Shown here: piece after piece, positions 52,273 through 60,632 of the stretch
Layout of the letters: each line of letters opens with the position of its first letter
Numbering within the stretch: position 1 is the stretch's first letter
Assembly (NCBI GenBank): GCA_964631375.1
Contig: CAZVYQ010000005.1
Location: forward strand, 25,740 to 89,739
Origin: JAAYYM01 sp964631375
Lineage (GTDB): Bacteria > Bacillota > Clostridia > Lachnospirales > Lachnospiraceae
Direction of reading: 5' to 3'
Length of the DNA: 64,000 nt
The notes under the pieces: generated by a model
The model's input: the letters and a program-made list of their open reading frames with translations, nothing else
Told to the model about the DNA's origin: nothing
The model's database searches: none
Translations under genes and position numbers: made by a program

Positions 52273-53172
52273 TTATTTTTTTGATTTTGAAGTCGATTTT
52301 GCCTTATCCTCAAAGAATTCTGACGGATTCATATCTGCATAACAATTTGAGCACAAACCTTCTACTACAGCACCGTTATTGATCTGAATAGACTTCGATT
52401 TGATATTGCCCATAATGATTGCTGTTGTATCTAAAATTACCGGTCCCTGTACGTCAATATCACCCTTGACAGCACCTGCACATACGGCAGCCTTTGCTGT
52501 GATATTACCCTTCACGATGGAGTTCTGACCGATCTTAACCGGACCGCTGCTAATGATTTCACCAACGATCATTGCAGATTCTGCATATACATCAGCTGCC
52601 TTAGAGTTGCCCTTAATGGTACCGGCCACTTCCAGCTTGCCCTTTACATCAATGTCACCTTCAACGGCGCCCAAGATCTCAAGAGATCCTGTTGTGATAA
52701 TGTCTCCCTTGATGGTCATTCCTGCTGTGATCAAACCTGTCTCATCTGTCGCTTTGTTAGGGTCAATGTTTACTTCCTCTGCCACCTGCGTAACCTCCTG
52801 TTCAATCACTGGTTCTTCTTCCACGAATTTAGGACTTTCCTCCGGTTCTGGCTCTACAACCGGCTCCGGCTCCATAATAGGTTCCGGCTCTATAACAGAT
52901 TCGGGTTCTATAACAGGCTCCGGCTCCTCAGATGTTTCTTCTACAACCGGCTCTGCTGCTGATTCCACATCTTCCAAATTATTAACGTCGATATCTTCGA
53001 TGTTATTGAGCATTTCTTCTATGCTTGGCTCATTGTCTTCCTCTTCCAAAGTATCAACCGTCAGAGTATCAACCATCTGAGATTCATCCTTTTTGGGTGC
53101 TGCTGTCTCCTCCGGCATCAGTTCGTTTACTGCCTGTGACAAATCTTCCTTAAAATCCTTGAAAAAACTCAT
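52273..53172 (-). CDS. Bactofilin (polymer-forming cytoskeletal protein)
   Basis: A 299-residue protein. The C-terminal part (about 145-275) is a bactofilin beta-helix with the repeating pattern GDIITTGSLEILGAVEGDIDV, cited as GDIDVKGKLEVAG and GNITAKAAVCAGAVKGDI. The N-terminal 140 residues are acidic and Pro-rich, with repeated (I/V)EPEP units, likely a disordered linker. A short C-terminal Lys/Ser-rich tail follows. The start at 53172 (MSFFKDFKED) has GGAGGG 7 bp upstream. It sits 16 bp before pyrH and is likely cotranscribed. Confidence 0.9.
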   Translation of the reverse strand: MSFFKDFKEDLSQAVNELMPEETAAPKKDESQMVDTLTVDTLEEEDNEPSIEEMLNNIEDIDVNNLEDVESAAEPVVEETSEEPEPVIEPESVIEPEPIMEPEPVVEPEPEESPKFVEEEPVIEQEVTQVAEEVNIDPNKATDETGLITAGMTIKGDIITTGSLEILGAVEGDIDVKGKLEVAGTIKGNSKAADVYAESAMIVGEIISSGPVKIGQNSIVKGNITAKAAVCAGAVKGDIDVQGPVILDTTAIIMGNIKSKSIQINNGAVVEGLCSNCYADMNPSEFFEDKAKSTSKSKK

Positions 53173-53219
53173 TTTCTTTCCCTCCATTTATTGTATATTG
53201 TAATTCCATTATCTACTCA

Positions 53220-54191
53220 CTACTCCAGAATGTGCTGGATCGGAATCGTATCCTCGTCTATGACTGATATTGGGATATCCTGCTCCTGTAATGCTTTAAT
53301 AATTTCGGGCAATGCCTCTACAGTTGTTGATTTATCTCCGAGATCATGCATCAGGATCATGGTTTCTTCATTCTCATCAATACGATATAGTGCATTTCTC
53401 ACGATATCATCCTTAGGAAGCAAATGAGTCGTTGCATCTCCTGATGAAATGTTCCAATCATAATATGTAATCCCTTTTGCAGTCAGATAATCCATGAAAT
53501 ATCCCATGCTGACTGGTGAAACAGTATTACTGCTTCCTCCCGGAAACCGATATAGCTTGGGAATCACTCCTGTTTCATCATATAACAAAGTCTCAAGCTT
53601 GCTCAGATCCGTTGCAAAAGCATCTACAGAAGCATAAATCTTTTGATATTCATGTGAATAGGAATGCATTCCGAGGACATGTCCTTCCTCTATGATTCTG
53701 CTGTACATCTTTTTGAGTTCCGGATCATCGGTTCCGATCACAAAAAAATTAGCTTTTACGCCATATTCATTAAGAATATCCAAAATATCATCTGTATAAT
53801 AGCTTGGTCCATCATCAAACGTCAGATACACCCTATGCGGCCACTTATCCTGTTCTATCTCACCTATCCGTACTGTTTTCTGCTGAAGCTGATTATCTGA
53901 CACAGTCTCATTGACGATCGGGGCAGTCTGTTCAGGTTCCGTCTGATCCTCTACCTCAATGCTCTGAATAGCCGTCTTTTCTGACAACTCCACTGATGCA
54001 TGTGTTTCTACTGATCTTGTTTCATACAAATCCTGTACCTGTTTTTCCAGCTTCTGCACCCGAATCGACAGGTAAATGCATAAAATCATAGGCAGAACAA
54101 TCAATGCTATGAGAATAAAAATAATAATATGTTTTAGTAACCGTACTCTGGCGTATCGATCTCTCGGATGTGAATTTTCATATCCGTCCAT
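53220..54191 (-). CDS. Membrane-anchored polysaccharide deacetylase (NodB family)
   Basis: Probably de-N-acetylates peptidoglycan outside the cell, like PgdA. The 323-residue product has a short basic N terminus, a membrane helix (about 21-43), a Glu/Thr/Ser-rich stalk, and a NodB domain. The metal and catalytic motifs are LTFDDGP (D126-D127), HSYSHEY (H176, H180), RFPGG and LMHDLGD. Located upstream of the bactofilin gene, 47 bp apart, so the two may share a promoter and a role in cell shape. Confidence 0.92.
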   Translation of the reverse strand: MDGYENSHPRDRYARVRLLKHIIIFILIALIVLPMILCIYLSIRVQKLEKQVQDLYETRSVETHASVELSEKTAIQSIEVEDQTEPEQTAPIVNETVSDNQLQQKTVRIGEIEQDKWPHRVYLTFDDGPSYYTDDILDILNEYGVKANFFVIGTDDPELKKMYSRIIEEGHVLGMHSYSHEYQKIYASVDAFATDLSKLETLLYDETGVIPKLYRFPGGSSNTVSPVSMGYFMDYLTAKGITYYDWNISSGDATTHLLPKDDIVRNALYRIDENEETMILMHDLGDKSTTVEALPEIIKALQEQDIPISVIDEDTIPIQHILE

Positions 54192-54239
54192 CTTCTACCG
54201 CCTTCTCTGTCATAAACTCTCCCCTGATTGTATCACAAC

Positions 54240-55148
54240 TTATGAATTCTGAAAACCATTATTCTTACGCATTATGAAAATCATGATCGCAGCCATAATC
54301 ACAAAGCCGATACCACCAATGATGCCGATTGGAGCCGGGCCGATAAAAGGATTACCGCCGTCAACCGAGAAAATAACAGCTGCCGAGGCAAAACCATTCA
54401 AAGCGCCATGTCCGATCACTGCCGGAATACAACTCTTTGCCCTGATACTCAGGTAAGAAAAAATCGTTCCCATTACAACGCAGAAAACACACATGCTAAA
54501 AATGCCGCCAATCGGTGCTCCCGCATAATCTGTTCCATAATTATGTCCCATTGCAATAAGCGGTGCATGCCACAATCCCCAGATTATACCTGAGATCAAA
54601 ATCGTCGGCAAAAAGGAAAACTTTTCTGACAACTTTGGTACCAGATAACCTCTCCAGCCCCATTCCTCACCAAAACAGGTGATAAAATTCAAGATCGGAG
54701 ATAATACAGCCGCCGCAATTAATTGACTGAAGATCGTACTTCGTAGCTTATCAATTGGCAAATCAATTCCATTTTCTGCGTAGACAGCAAGTGCGTTGCT
54801 AAATCCGGAATCATATTGCTGTGGAAAGATCAAAAAATAGACTACTGCACCAAACATCGTCAAAACACAGGGGCCAAACCATGCTATTATATAATACCGA
54901 AGGTTACCCTTCATCTTGGCGGCAATCCACACATTTTGAAAGCCTTCTTTGGTTATAATCCTTGTAATCACCACGCACAGAGCAGGAATCAGCATAACCA
55001 TAGATGTGATAAACTGGGCTTTTACTGCAGTCTTAAGATCCTTAAATCCCATCATATCCCTGAGAATACCAATCTCAACGATATATGTAATCAAAAATGT
55101 AATCCCGACAAAAATCAGGATTCTCTTTGCCCATAGACTTAATTTCAT
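54240..55148 (-). CDS. CPBP-family intramembrane metalloprotease
   Basis: A 302-residue membrane protease of the CPBP (Rce1/Abi) family with about eight membrane segments. The catalytic motifs are present: EEWGWRG (EExxxR), WHAPLIAMGH, and HGALNGF. Substrate unknown; relatives mature bacteriocins or process other membrane proteins. The start at 55148 has AGGAGGGG 5-8 bp upstream. It follows the anti-sigma-like gene by 10 bp, so the STAS, HATPase and CPBP genes form one unit. Confidence 0.9.
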   Translation of the reverse strand: MKLSLWAKRILIFVGITFLITYIVEIGILRDMMGFKDLKTAVKAQFITSMVMLIPALCVVITRIITKEGFQNVWIAAKMKGNLRYYIIAWFGPCVLTMFGAVVYFLIFPQQYDSGFSNALAVYAENGIDLPIDKLRSTIFSQLIAAAVLSPILNFITCFGEEWGWRGYLVPKLSEKFSFLPTILISGIIWGLWHAPLIAMGHNYGTDYAGAPIGGIFSMCVFCVVMGTIFSYLSIRAKSCIPAVIGHGALNGFASAAVIFSVDGGNPFIGPAPIGIIGGIGFVIMAAIMIFIMRKNNGFQNS

Positions 55149-55158
55149 AGTTCCCCTC

Positions 55159-55566
55159 CTATGCAATAGTCTTTACAATTGTAAGTCTGTTACAATTGTC
55201 CTTATACTCATACTGCATATCATCCATACTCTTCTTTACCATAAAGATACCCAGCCCCCCGATAGCACGTTCGTTAACAGACAGGGATACATCCGGATCC
55301 TCCTTAACCAGAGGATTATATGGTACTCCCGAATCGATAAAGCAGAGCTGTGCTTTCCCCTCCTGAATATCACACTCTACTGTCACAATTCCTGTTTGCT
55401 CACCGTATGCATAATGAACGATATTAGACAATATTTCATCAATCGCCACCTCCAACTGGATCTGCGATTTCGGTGAACAATCATATTTCTCCAGAATGTC
55501 GGATACAAATTCTGTCACTTTATTCATTTCCTCTATTCTTGCAGATATCTGAATCGTCTGTACCAT
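55159..55566 (-). CDS. Anti-sigma-factor-like ATP-binding protein (RsbW/SpoIIAB type)
   Basis: A 135-residue GHKL-fold serine kinase/anti-sigma domain. The N box VAIDEILSNIVHYAYG, G1-like FIDSGVPYNPL and G2-like GGLGIFMVKKSMD are present. The start at 55566 (MVQTIQI) has GGAG 6 bp upstream. It follows the STAS gene by 18 bp, giving a typical partner-switch pair. No sigma factor is encoded next to it, so its target is unknown. Confidence 0.9.
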   Translation of the reverse strand: MVQTIQISARIEEMNKVTEFVSDILEKYDCSPKSQIQLEVAIDEILSNIVHYAYGEQTGIVTVECDIQEGKAQLCFIDSGVPYNPLVKEDPDVSLSVNERAIGGLGIFMVKKSMDDMQYEYKDNCNRLTIVKTIA

Positions 55567-55584
55567 ATCGTTCTCCATGTATCA

Positions 55585-55887
55585 TTATTGAATCGTAAGT
55601 ATGTCTACAAATCCTGTTACCTCAAACACTTCCATGATCGTTTCATTAACATGAGTGATCACCATCTGTCCCTGCTGGTTCATAAGCTTTTGAGTTGCCA
55701 AAAGTACACGCAGTCCTGCTGATGATAAATACTCAAGTTTACTAAAATCAAACACCAGTGTCTTAATACCGTCAAGTGCTGTTTTCAGTTCATCCTCCAA
55801 CTGTGGAGTTGTAGTTGTATCAAGTCTTCCCTCCAGTGCCAATGTCAGCTTTTCGCCTTCTTCTACCTTTGTAATTGTCATTGTCAT
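55585..55887 (-). CDS. STAS-domain anti-sigma factor antagonist (RsbV/SpoIIAA type)
   Basis: A 100-residue STAS protein. The key phosphorylation-site region FDFSKLEYLSSAGLRVL is present, with S55 or S56 as the likely target. Dephosphorylated forms of relatives bind the RsbW-type kinase and free its sigma factor. First gene of the STAS-HATPase-CPBP unit, with a consensus-like promoter upstream. Confidence 0.93.
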   Translation of the reverse strand: MTMTITKVEEGEKLTLALEGRLDTTTTPQLEDELKTALDGIKTLVFDFSKLEYLSSAGLRVLLATQKLMNQQGQMVITHVNETIMEVFEVTGFVDILTIQ

Positions 55888-55920
55888 TTCATCCTTTCAT
55901 CATAATCAGTTTGCCAGTTT

Positions 55921-55949
55921 ATTATACATGAATTCAAAACCCTTGTAAA
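55921..55949 (-). promoter_or_regulatory. Promoter of the STAS-HATPase-CPBP unit
   Basis: TTTACA (55944-55949) and TATAAT (55921-55926) with a 17-bp spacer on the minus strand, 34 bp upstream of the start codon. Confidence 0.7.
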
Positions 55950-55997
55950 TGTTGTTTTACAATTTCTACAAGTCCATTTTTCATATGATCTATTACT

Positions 55998-56780
55998 TTA
56001 TCCCAATGCCACATCCAAAACCATCATCATGGTAAAACCGACTGCAAATAAAATCGTACCGATGTTAGAGTGTTCCCCTTCAGACATTTCGGGTACCAGT
56101 TCTTCTACTACCACATACATCATGGCTCCTGCCGCAAAGCTCAAAAGATAAGGCAGAGCCGGCACAATGATACCAGCTGCCAAAATCGTCAGAAACGCTC
56201 CCACCGGTTCCACGATACCGGATAGTGTACCGTACAGAAAAGCCTTGCCTTTACTTGCTCCCTCTGCCCGTAACGGCATCGATATGATGGCTCCCTCCGG
56301 AAAGTTCTGTATGGCGATTCCAACAGACAGAGCCAATGCTCCCAACACTGTAATATGATTATTTCCCATCATCCATCCTGCATATACAACGCCAACTGCC
56401 ATACCCTCCGGTATATTATGCAGCGTCACTGCCAGGATCAGCATCGTTTTCTTTTTCAAGTTCGTCCTTGGTCCCTCAGCATCATCACTGTTGATATGCA
56501 GATGTGGAATCACATGATCCAGTAATAATAAAAACAGAATTCCAATCCAAAACCCAACAAATGCCGGAATAAATGACCATTTGCCCATGCCTTCTGATTG
56601 TTCAATCGCCGGAATCAACAGACTCCAGATCGAGGCAGCCACCATAACTCCTGCAGCAAAACCCGCCAAGGCTCTTTCAAGCGTGGCACTCATTGATTTT
56701 CTCATAAAAAACACACAAGCCGCACCCCCTGCTGTTCCCAGAAAAGGAATCATAATTCCTCTGAATACTTCAAATGTCAT
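55998..56780 (-). CDS. ZIP-family divalent metal transporter
   Basis: A 260-residue membrane protein with eight helices. The metal-binding helix motifs LHNIPEGMAVGVVYAG and QNFPEGAIISMPL are intact, characteristic of ZupT-like ZIP carriers importing zinc or related divalent ions. An extra histidine pair lies in DHVIPHLHINSDD. AGGAGG lies 8 bp before the start. It follows the hybrid kinase gene with 32 bp between, and may be cotranscribed with it. Confidence 0.93.
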   Translation of the reverse strand: MTFEVFRGIMIPFLGTAGGAACVFFMRKSMSATLERALAGFAAGVMVAASIWSLLIPAIEQSEGMGKWSFIPAFVGFWIGILFLLLLDHVIPHLHINSDDAEGPRTNLKKKTMLILAVTLHNIPEGMAVGVVYAGWMMGNNHITVLGALALSVGIAIQNFPEGAIISMPLRAEGASKGKAFLYGTLSGIVEPVGAFLTILAAGIIVPALPYLLSFAAGAMMYVVVEELVPEMSEGEHSNIGTILFAVGFTMMMVLDVALG

Positions 56781-56812
56781 ATCATTGCCTCCTGTCTTTA
56801 TACTATTCTCAT

Positions 56813-59377
56813 TCAGATATACTTGTGTATCGTCCTATACAGATCATTGTCATTGATCGGTTTTGTTACATAATCATTCATTCCCACGCTCTGCGACAGC
56901 TGGATTTCCTCTGAAAACGCATCTGCTGACATTGCTATGATCGGTATGGTCTTCGCATCCGCATGGCTGGATTTCCTGATTCTTTCTGTCAGTTCTCTTC
57001 CATCCATTACCGGCATACGGATGTCTGTGATAATGATGTCATAATAACCAGCCTCTGCCTTCTGATACAGCTCCCATGCTTCCTTTCCGTTTACTGCCGT
57101 ATCTATGATCATGTCCACATTTTCCAAAAACACCTTGCCGATCTCCATATTGATTTCATTGTCTTCTACCAGAAGAACTTTTTTATTGGCAAAATCAGAA
57201 CGTCGGTAGCCGATTGATTTTCTGCCGTGTTCTTTGTCTTTGACACTTTTTATGACCTTATGGAACGGTATCTCTATAGTAAACACAGTACCTTGTCCGA
57301 CTCTGCTCTCTACAGAAATCACTCCATTCATCAGATTGATCAGATTCTGGGCAATAGAAAGACCGAGTCCTGTTCCGGTTCGACTCACCTCATCAGCTCT
57401 CTCAAAAGGCTGAAAGATCCTGTCGATTTTATCTTCCTTAATGCCGATACCGGTGTCGCTGACTGTAAAGCGATAAGTACTATGCTGTTCGCTCTCGTCT
57501 ATTTTTTCAGCCTTGATGCAGACGGTTCCGCCCTCATCTGTAAACTTGACTGCATTTGACAACAGATTCATCATGATCTGCTGTAAATGCAGCTTGTCTG
57601 CAAAAATCTCCGGTTGATCCGCCTGAATTGTCTCGTCAATATATTGAATGCCCTTTTTCTCTGCCTCTGTCCTGATTAATTGACTGATATCTGCAAAAAA
57701 ATCATTAAAAACGATCTCTTCCTCCAGCAACTCCATTTTTCCGCTTTCAATTCTGGACATATCCAGGACATCATTAATCAGAGATAACAGGTACTTCGAG
57801 GCATGTTCTATCTTTTCTATACAATCCAGCAATCGCTCCCGATCGTCCAAATAGTTCTTTGCAATTGCAGTCATTCCTGTGATGGCATTCATCGGTGTTC
57901 TGATATCATGCGACATTCTTGCCAGAAAATCACTTTTTGCATGATTAGCATCCTTAGCAAGCTTCAAAGCATCCAGCGTCAGCTTATGGTTTTGTCTCTG
58001 TTCCTGATACAGATCATTTACATTCTTGGCATAAAACATCGCGATCTGGTCACCGTCTTCGCTCCAGTGTACCTTTCGCATAAACAGTGTGAACCAATTA
58101 TATGCTCCGTCCTGATTGCGTTTCTGTACATCAATGTTCACTTCGATCTTGCCGGACATAAATAGCCGGTTCAGACGTTCCCTTGAGAAAAACTCCCTGA
58201 TATCTCCTATGTCTATATTGCTGATCGTTTCATTTTTCAATTCATCCAGTGCATCAATGATTGTCTTACTCTCTGCCTCATTGCGTTCATATCCTTCATC
58301 TGTAAAGATGTAGTTACAGACTCTGTTGTTACCGTAATCAAACTCCAGAATGGCATCATAGGAGTTTTTGATCTCATTGGCATATTGTTCCGTGATACGG
58401 CTCTGTTTATCCTTTAACTGCTTAACCTCTGCCCTACGTAATTTCCGCTCATCCATAGCAATGAAAAAAACGACCGTACACAGGCAGGTCATACAACTGA
58501 ACAATAATAATGCGGAATATTTCGCCGAATTTCTGATATGCTTCATAATCGTATCATCAGATGTCACACACATGATATACCAGTCCCGCACTCCGGTTGG
58601 CTGATAATATCCGAGATAATGCTCCCCGCCTCTTTTGAAATCCAGATAACCGCTGCGTCCCTCTTGAATATCCTGTACATATCTCTGGATGTCATTGTCC
58701 TCTGTTTCACAGGAATCAATGAAGTTCTGGATGGTGTCGTCTCCCATTTCGAGCTTTCCGGGATTAATCGAACTGGTAATGTGTCCTCCCGAAGCCTCAT
58801 ACAGATAGGTTCCGCCTCCATTGTCATAGCTTTTGACACTGATGACTTGCTGCAGTTCTATCGGCTCATAGGTTCCGAACAATACCCCCTTAACCGATCC
58901 GTCTGCTGCATGAATCGGTGCATAGATAATAAAGCAATTTTGTCCGCTATATTTTGATTCCTGCAGCTTTGATACACCTGCTTCACCACGTATTCCACGC
59001 TGAAAATAATCGCTGTCCGCTACATTTAGTTCTGTTCCATCCTGATAGAGACCGATACCATCCGGTGTTGCCGCACATATACGGGTAAAATTAGTACTCT
59101 GAATCAGACGCATTAACAAGGCCGCTGACTTTTCATCATGAATATCCTCAAAACCGGTAAATCCATTGCTCATACCGATAACCGATGCCACTGAACCTTC
59201 CATTTTTGTATAGGTAGATACCTTGATCTGATTGGAAAAATCGCGAAGTTCTCGATAGGCCTCCTGCTTGGTTTCATGATACACTCCGTGGATATAGAAG
59301 ATAACAGAAAAAACTGCAAACGCAAACACGATCGCCATTATAATTCGTCTGGCTGTTTTATCCATGCAAAAATGCAT
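56813..59377 (-). CDS. Hybrid histidine kinase with extracellular dCache-type sensor
   Basis: An 854-residue sensor. Two membrane helices (about 12-32 and 285-307) flank an extracytoplasmic dCache-like domain (IQSTNFTRICAATPDG, GIRGEAGVSKLQ). A PAS-like region, then HisKA (phospho-His in MSHDIRTPMNAITG near 490), HATPase_c (NLLSNAVKFTDEGG, SDTGIGIKED, GTGLGLSIAQN) and a C-terminal receiver (VLLVEDNEINMEIG; D in DIIITDIRMPVMDG near 782) follow. There is no HPt or DNA-binding domain, so the final output is unknown. GGAGG lies 7 bp before the start at 59377. It is divergent from the GH43 gene. Confidence 0.93.
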   Translation of the reverse strand: MHFCMDKTARRIIMAIVFAFAVFSVIFYIHGVYHETKQEAYRELRDFSNQIKVSTYTKMEGSVASVIGMSNGFTGFEDIHDEKSAALLMRLIQSTNFTRICAATPDGIGLYQDGTELNVADSDYFQRGIRGEAGVSKLQESKYSGQNCFIIYAPIHAADGSVKGVLFGTYEPIELQQVISVKSYDNGGGTYLYEASGGHITSSINPGKLEMGDDTIQNFIDSCETEDNDIQRYVQDIQEGRSGYLDFKRGGEHYLGYYQPTGVRDWYIMCVTSDDTIMKHIRNSAKYSALLLFSCMTCLCTVVFFIAMDERKLRRAEVKQLKDKQSRITEQYANEIKNSYDAILEFDYGNNRVCNYIFTDEGYERNEAESKTIIDALDELKNETISNIDIGDIREFFSRERLNRLFMSGKIEVNIDVQKRNQDGAYNWFTLFMRKVHWSEDGDQIAMFYAKNVNDLYQEQRQNHKLTLDALKLAKDANHAKSDFLARMSHDIRTPMNAITGMTAIAKNYLDDRERLLDCIEKIEHASKYLLSLINDVLDMSRIESGKMELLEEEIVFNDFFADISQLIRTEAEKKGIQYIDETIQADQPEIFADKLHLQQIMMNLLSNAVKFTDEGGTVCIKAEKIDESEQHSTYRFTVSDTGIGIKEDKIDRIFQPFERADEVSRTGTGLGLSIAQNLINLMNGVISVESRVGQGTVFTIEIPFHKVIKSVKDKEHGRKSIGYRRSDFANKKVLLVEDNEINMEIGKVFLENVDMIIDTAVNGKEAWELYQKAEAGYYDIIITDIRMPVMDGRELTERIRKSSHADAKTIPIIAMSADAFSEEIQLSQSVGMNDYVTKPINDNDLYRTIHKYI

Positions 59378-59488
59378 CGTCCTTCCTCCATGTTCTGCAT
59401 ACTGATTTGTACAAATATGGGTATCTTTATCTTACAACACTTTTTCATTGAATACAACGGATGAAATCTCGTTTGTAAAAATAGCAAT

Positions 59489-59545
59489 ACTTGCTAAACA
59501 AGAAGCAAGTTTTGGTTGGCTTATAGTCCAACAGTATGTTAAAAT
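59489..59545 (+). promoter_or_regulatory. Candidate promoter and inverted repeats of the GH43 gene
   Basis: TTGGCT (59516-59521) and TAAAAT (59540-59545) have an 18-bp spacer. Small inverted repeats ACTTGC/GCAAGT (59489-59510) and GTTGG/CCAAC (59515-59532) overlap or abut the -35 and could be operator sites. The match is moderate. Confidence 0.4.
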
Positions 59546-59577
59546 ATATGCATTATACTAATCATTGGAGGGATATT

Positions 59578-60552
59578 ATGAGTACAGGATCCAAACCTAA
59601 AGAACCACTTGTGACACACATCTTTACTGCAGACCCGTCTGCACATGTTTTTAATGGAAAGATCTATATCTACCCTTCTCACGATCTGGAACACAATGGA
59701 GAAGATAACGATAATGGTGACGAATACCAGATGGAAGATTATCACGTGCTTTCTCTGGATGATATGGATGCACCTTGCATCGACCATGGAGAAGCCATCC
59801 ATATGAAGGACATTCCTTGGGTCAGCAAGCAAATGTGGGCACCGGATATCATATACAAAAACGGTACATATTATCTGTTTTTCCCTGCCAGAGACAAGGA
59901 TGGCATCTTCCGTCTCGGCATCGCAACCGGAACAGATCCTGCCGGTCCGTTTAAGGCAGAACCAAATTATATACAGGGCAGCTTCAGCATTGATCCCGCA
60001 GTTCTCGCTGATGATGACGGAGAGGCTTATGTATACTTTGGAGGTTTATGGGGTGGTCAGCTTGAAAAATGGCAGACCGGAACCTACATTGAAGATCCTG
60101 CTCCGTTGGATCCACAGGCTCCTGCATTGGGACCCCGTGTTGCCAAGTTAAGTGACGATTTGTTATCCTTCCAGGAGGCTCCGAAGCAGATTACCATCTT
60201 AGACGAGAACGGAAAGCCACTGACAGCCGGCGATACCGACAGGAGATACTTCGAAGGACCTTGGATGCACAAGTACAACGGCCTGTACTATCTGTCTTAC
60301 TCTACAGGTGATACACACTACCTTGTATATGCGACCGGAACAGACCCAATGGGGCCGTTCACCTACCGCGGACGTATCCTGGAACCCGTAATCGGATGGA
60401 CCACCCATCACTCTATCGTAGAGTTCAAAGGAAAATGGTATCTGTTCTATCATGACAGTTCTTTATCAGGTGGTATCAATCATCGTCGTTGTGTAAAATA
60501 TATGGAGTTAAAGTATCGTGAGGATGGTTCCATCATCACAATGCAGCCATAG
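59578..60552 (+). CDS. Glycoside hydrolase family 43 enzyme
   Basis: A five-bladed beta-propeller glycosidase, probably a beta-xylosidase or alpha-L-arabinofuranosidase on plant hemicellulose oligomers. The 324-residue product has no signal peptide, so it likely acts on imported oligosaccharides. Catalytic residues are D19 in TADPSAH (base), D139 in SIDPAVL (pKa modulator) and E226 in FEGPWMHK (acid). The start at 59578 has GGAGG 6 bp upstream; a longer frame starting at 59536 lacks an SD. The only plus-strand gene here, a single transcription unit with its own promoter and terminator between two hybrid kinases. Confidence 0.93.
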   Translation: MSTGSKPKEPLVTHIFTADPSAHVFNGKIYIYPSHDLEHNGEDNDNGDEYQMEDYHVLSLDDMDAPCIDHGEAIHMKDIPWVSKQMWAPDIIYKNGTYYLFFPARDKDGIFRLGIATGTDPAGPFKAEPNYIQGSFSIDPAVLADDDGEAYVYFGGLWGGQLEKWQTGTYIEDPAPLDPQAPALGPRVAKLSDDLLSFQEAPKQITILDENGKPLTAGDTDRRYFEGPWMHKYNGLYYLSYSTGDTHYLVYATGTDPMGPFTYRGRILEPVIGWTTHHSIVEFKGKWYLFYHDSSLSGGINHRRCVKYMELKYREDGSIITMQP

Positions 60553-60571
60553 GTATAACTGATATCAAATC

Positions 60572-60608
60572 AAAAAGTGCGTGGAATCATTTCCTTCCCG
60601 CACTTTTT
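60572..60608. terminator. Bidirectional terminator between GH43 and the hybrid kinase
   Basis: Stem AAAAAGTGCG/CGCACTTTTT with inner GGAA/TTCC pairing. A-tracts and T-tracts on both sides allow termination of the GH43 gene on the plus strand and of the hybrid kinase on the minus strand. Confidence 0.88.
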
Positions 60609-60632
60609 GTTTGGATATTAATATTTGGCTTA

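Noticed and set aside
54196..54228. Eleven-codon upstream frame with GGGGAG SD overlapping the deacetylase start
   Set aside because: A possible leader peptide, but too short to separate from chance, and the deacetylase start has its own AAGG-type SD.
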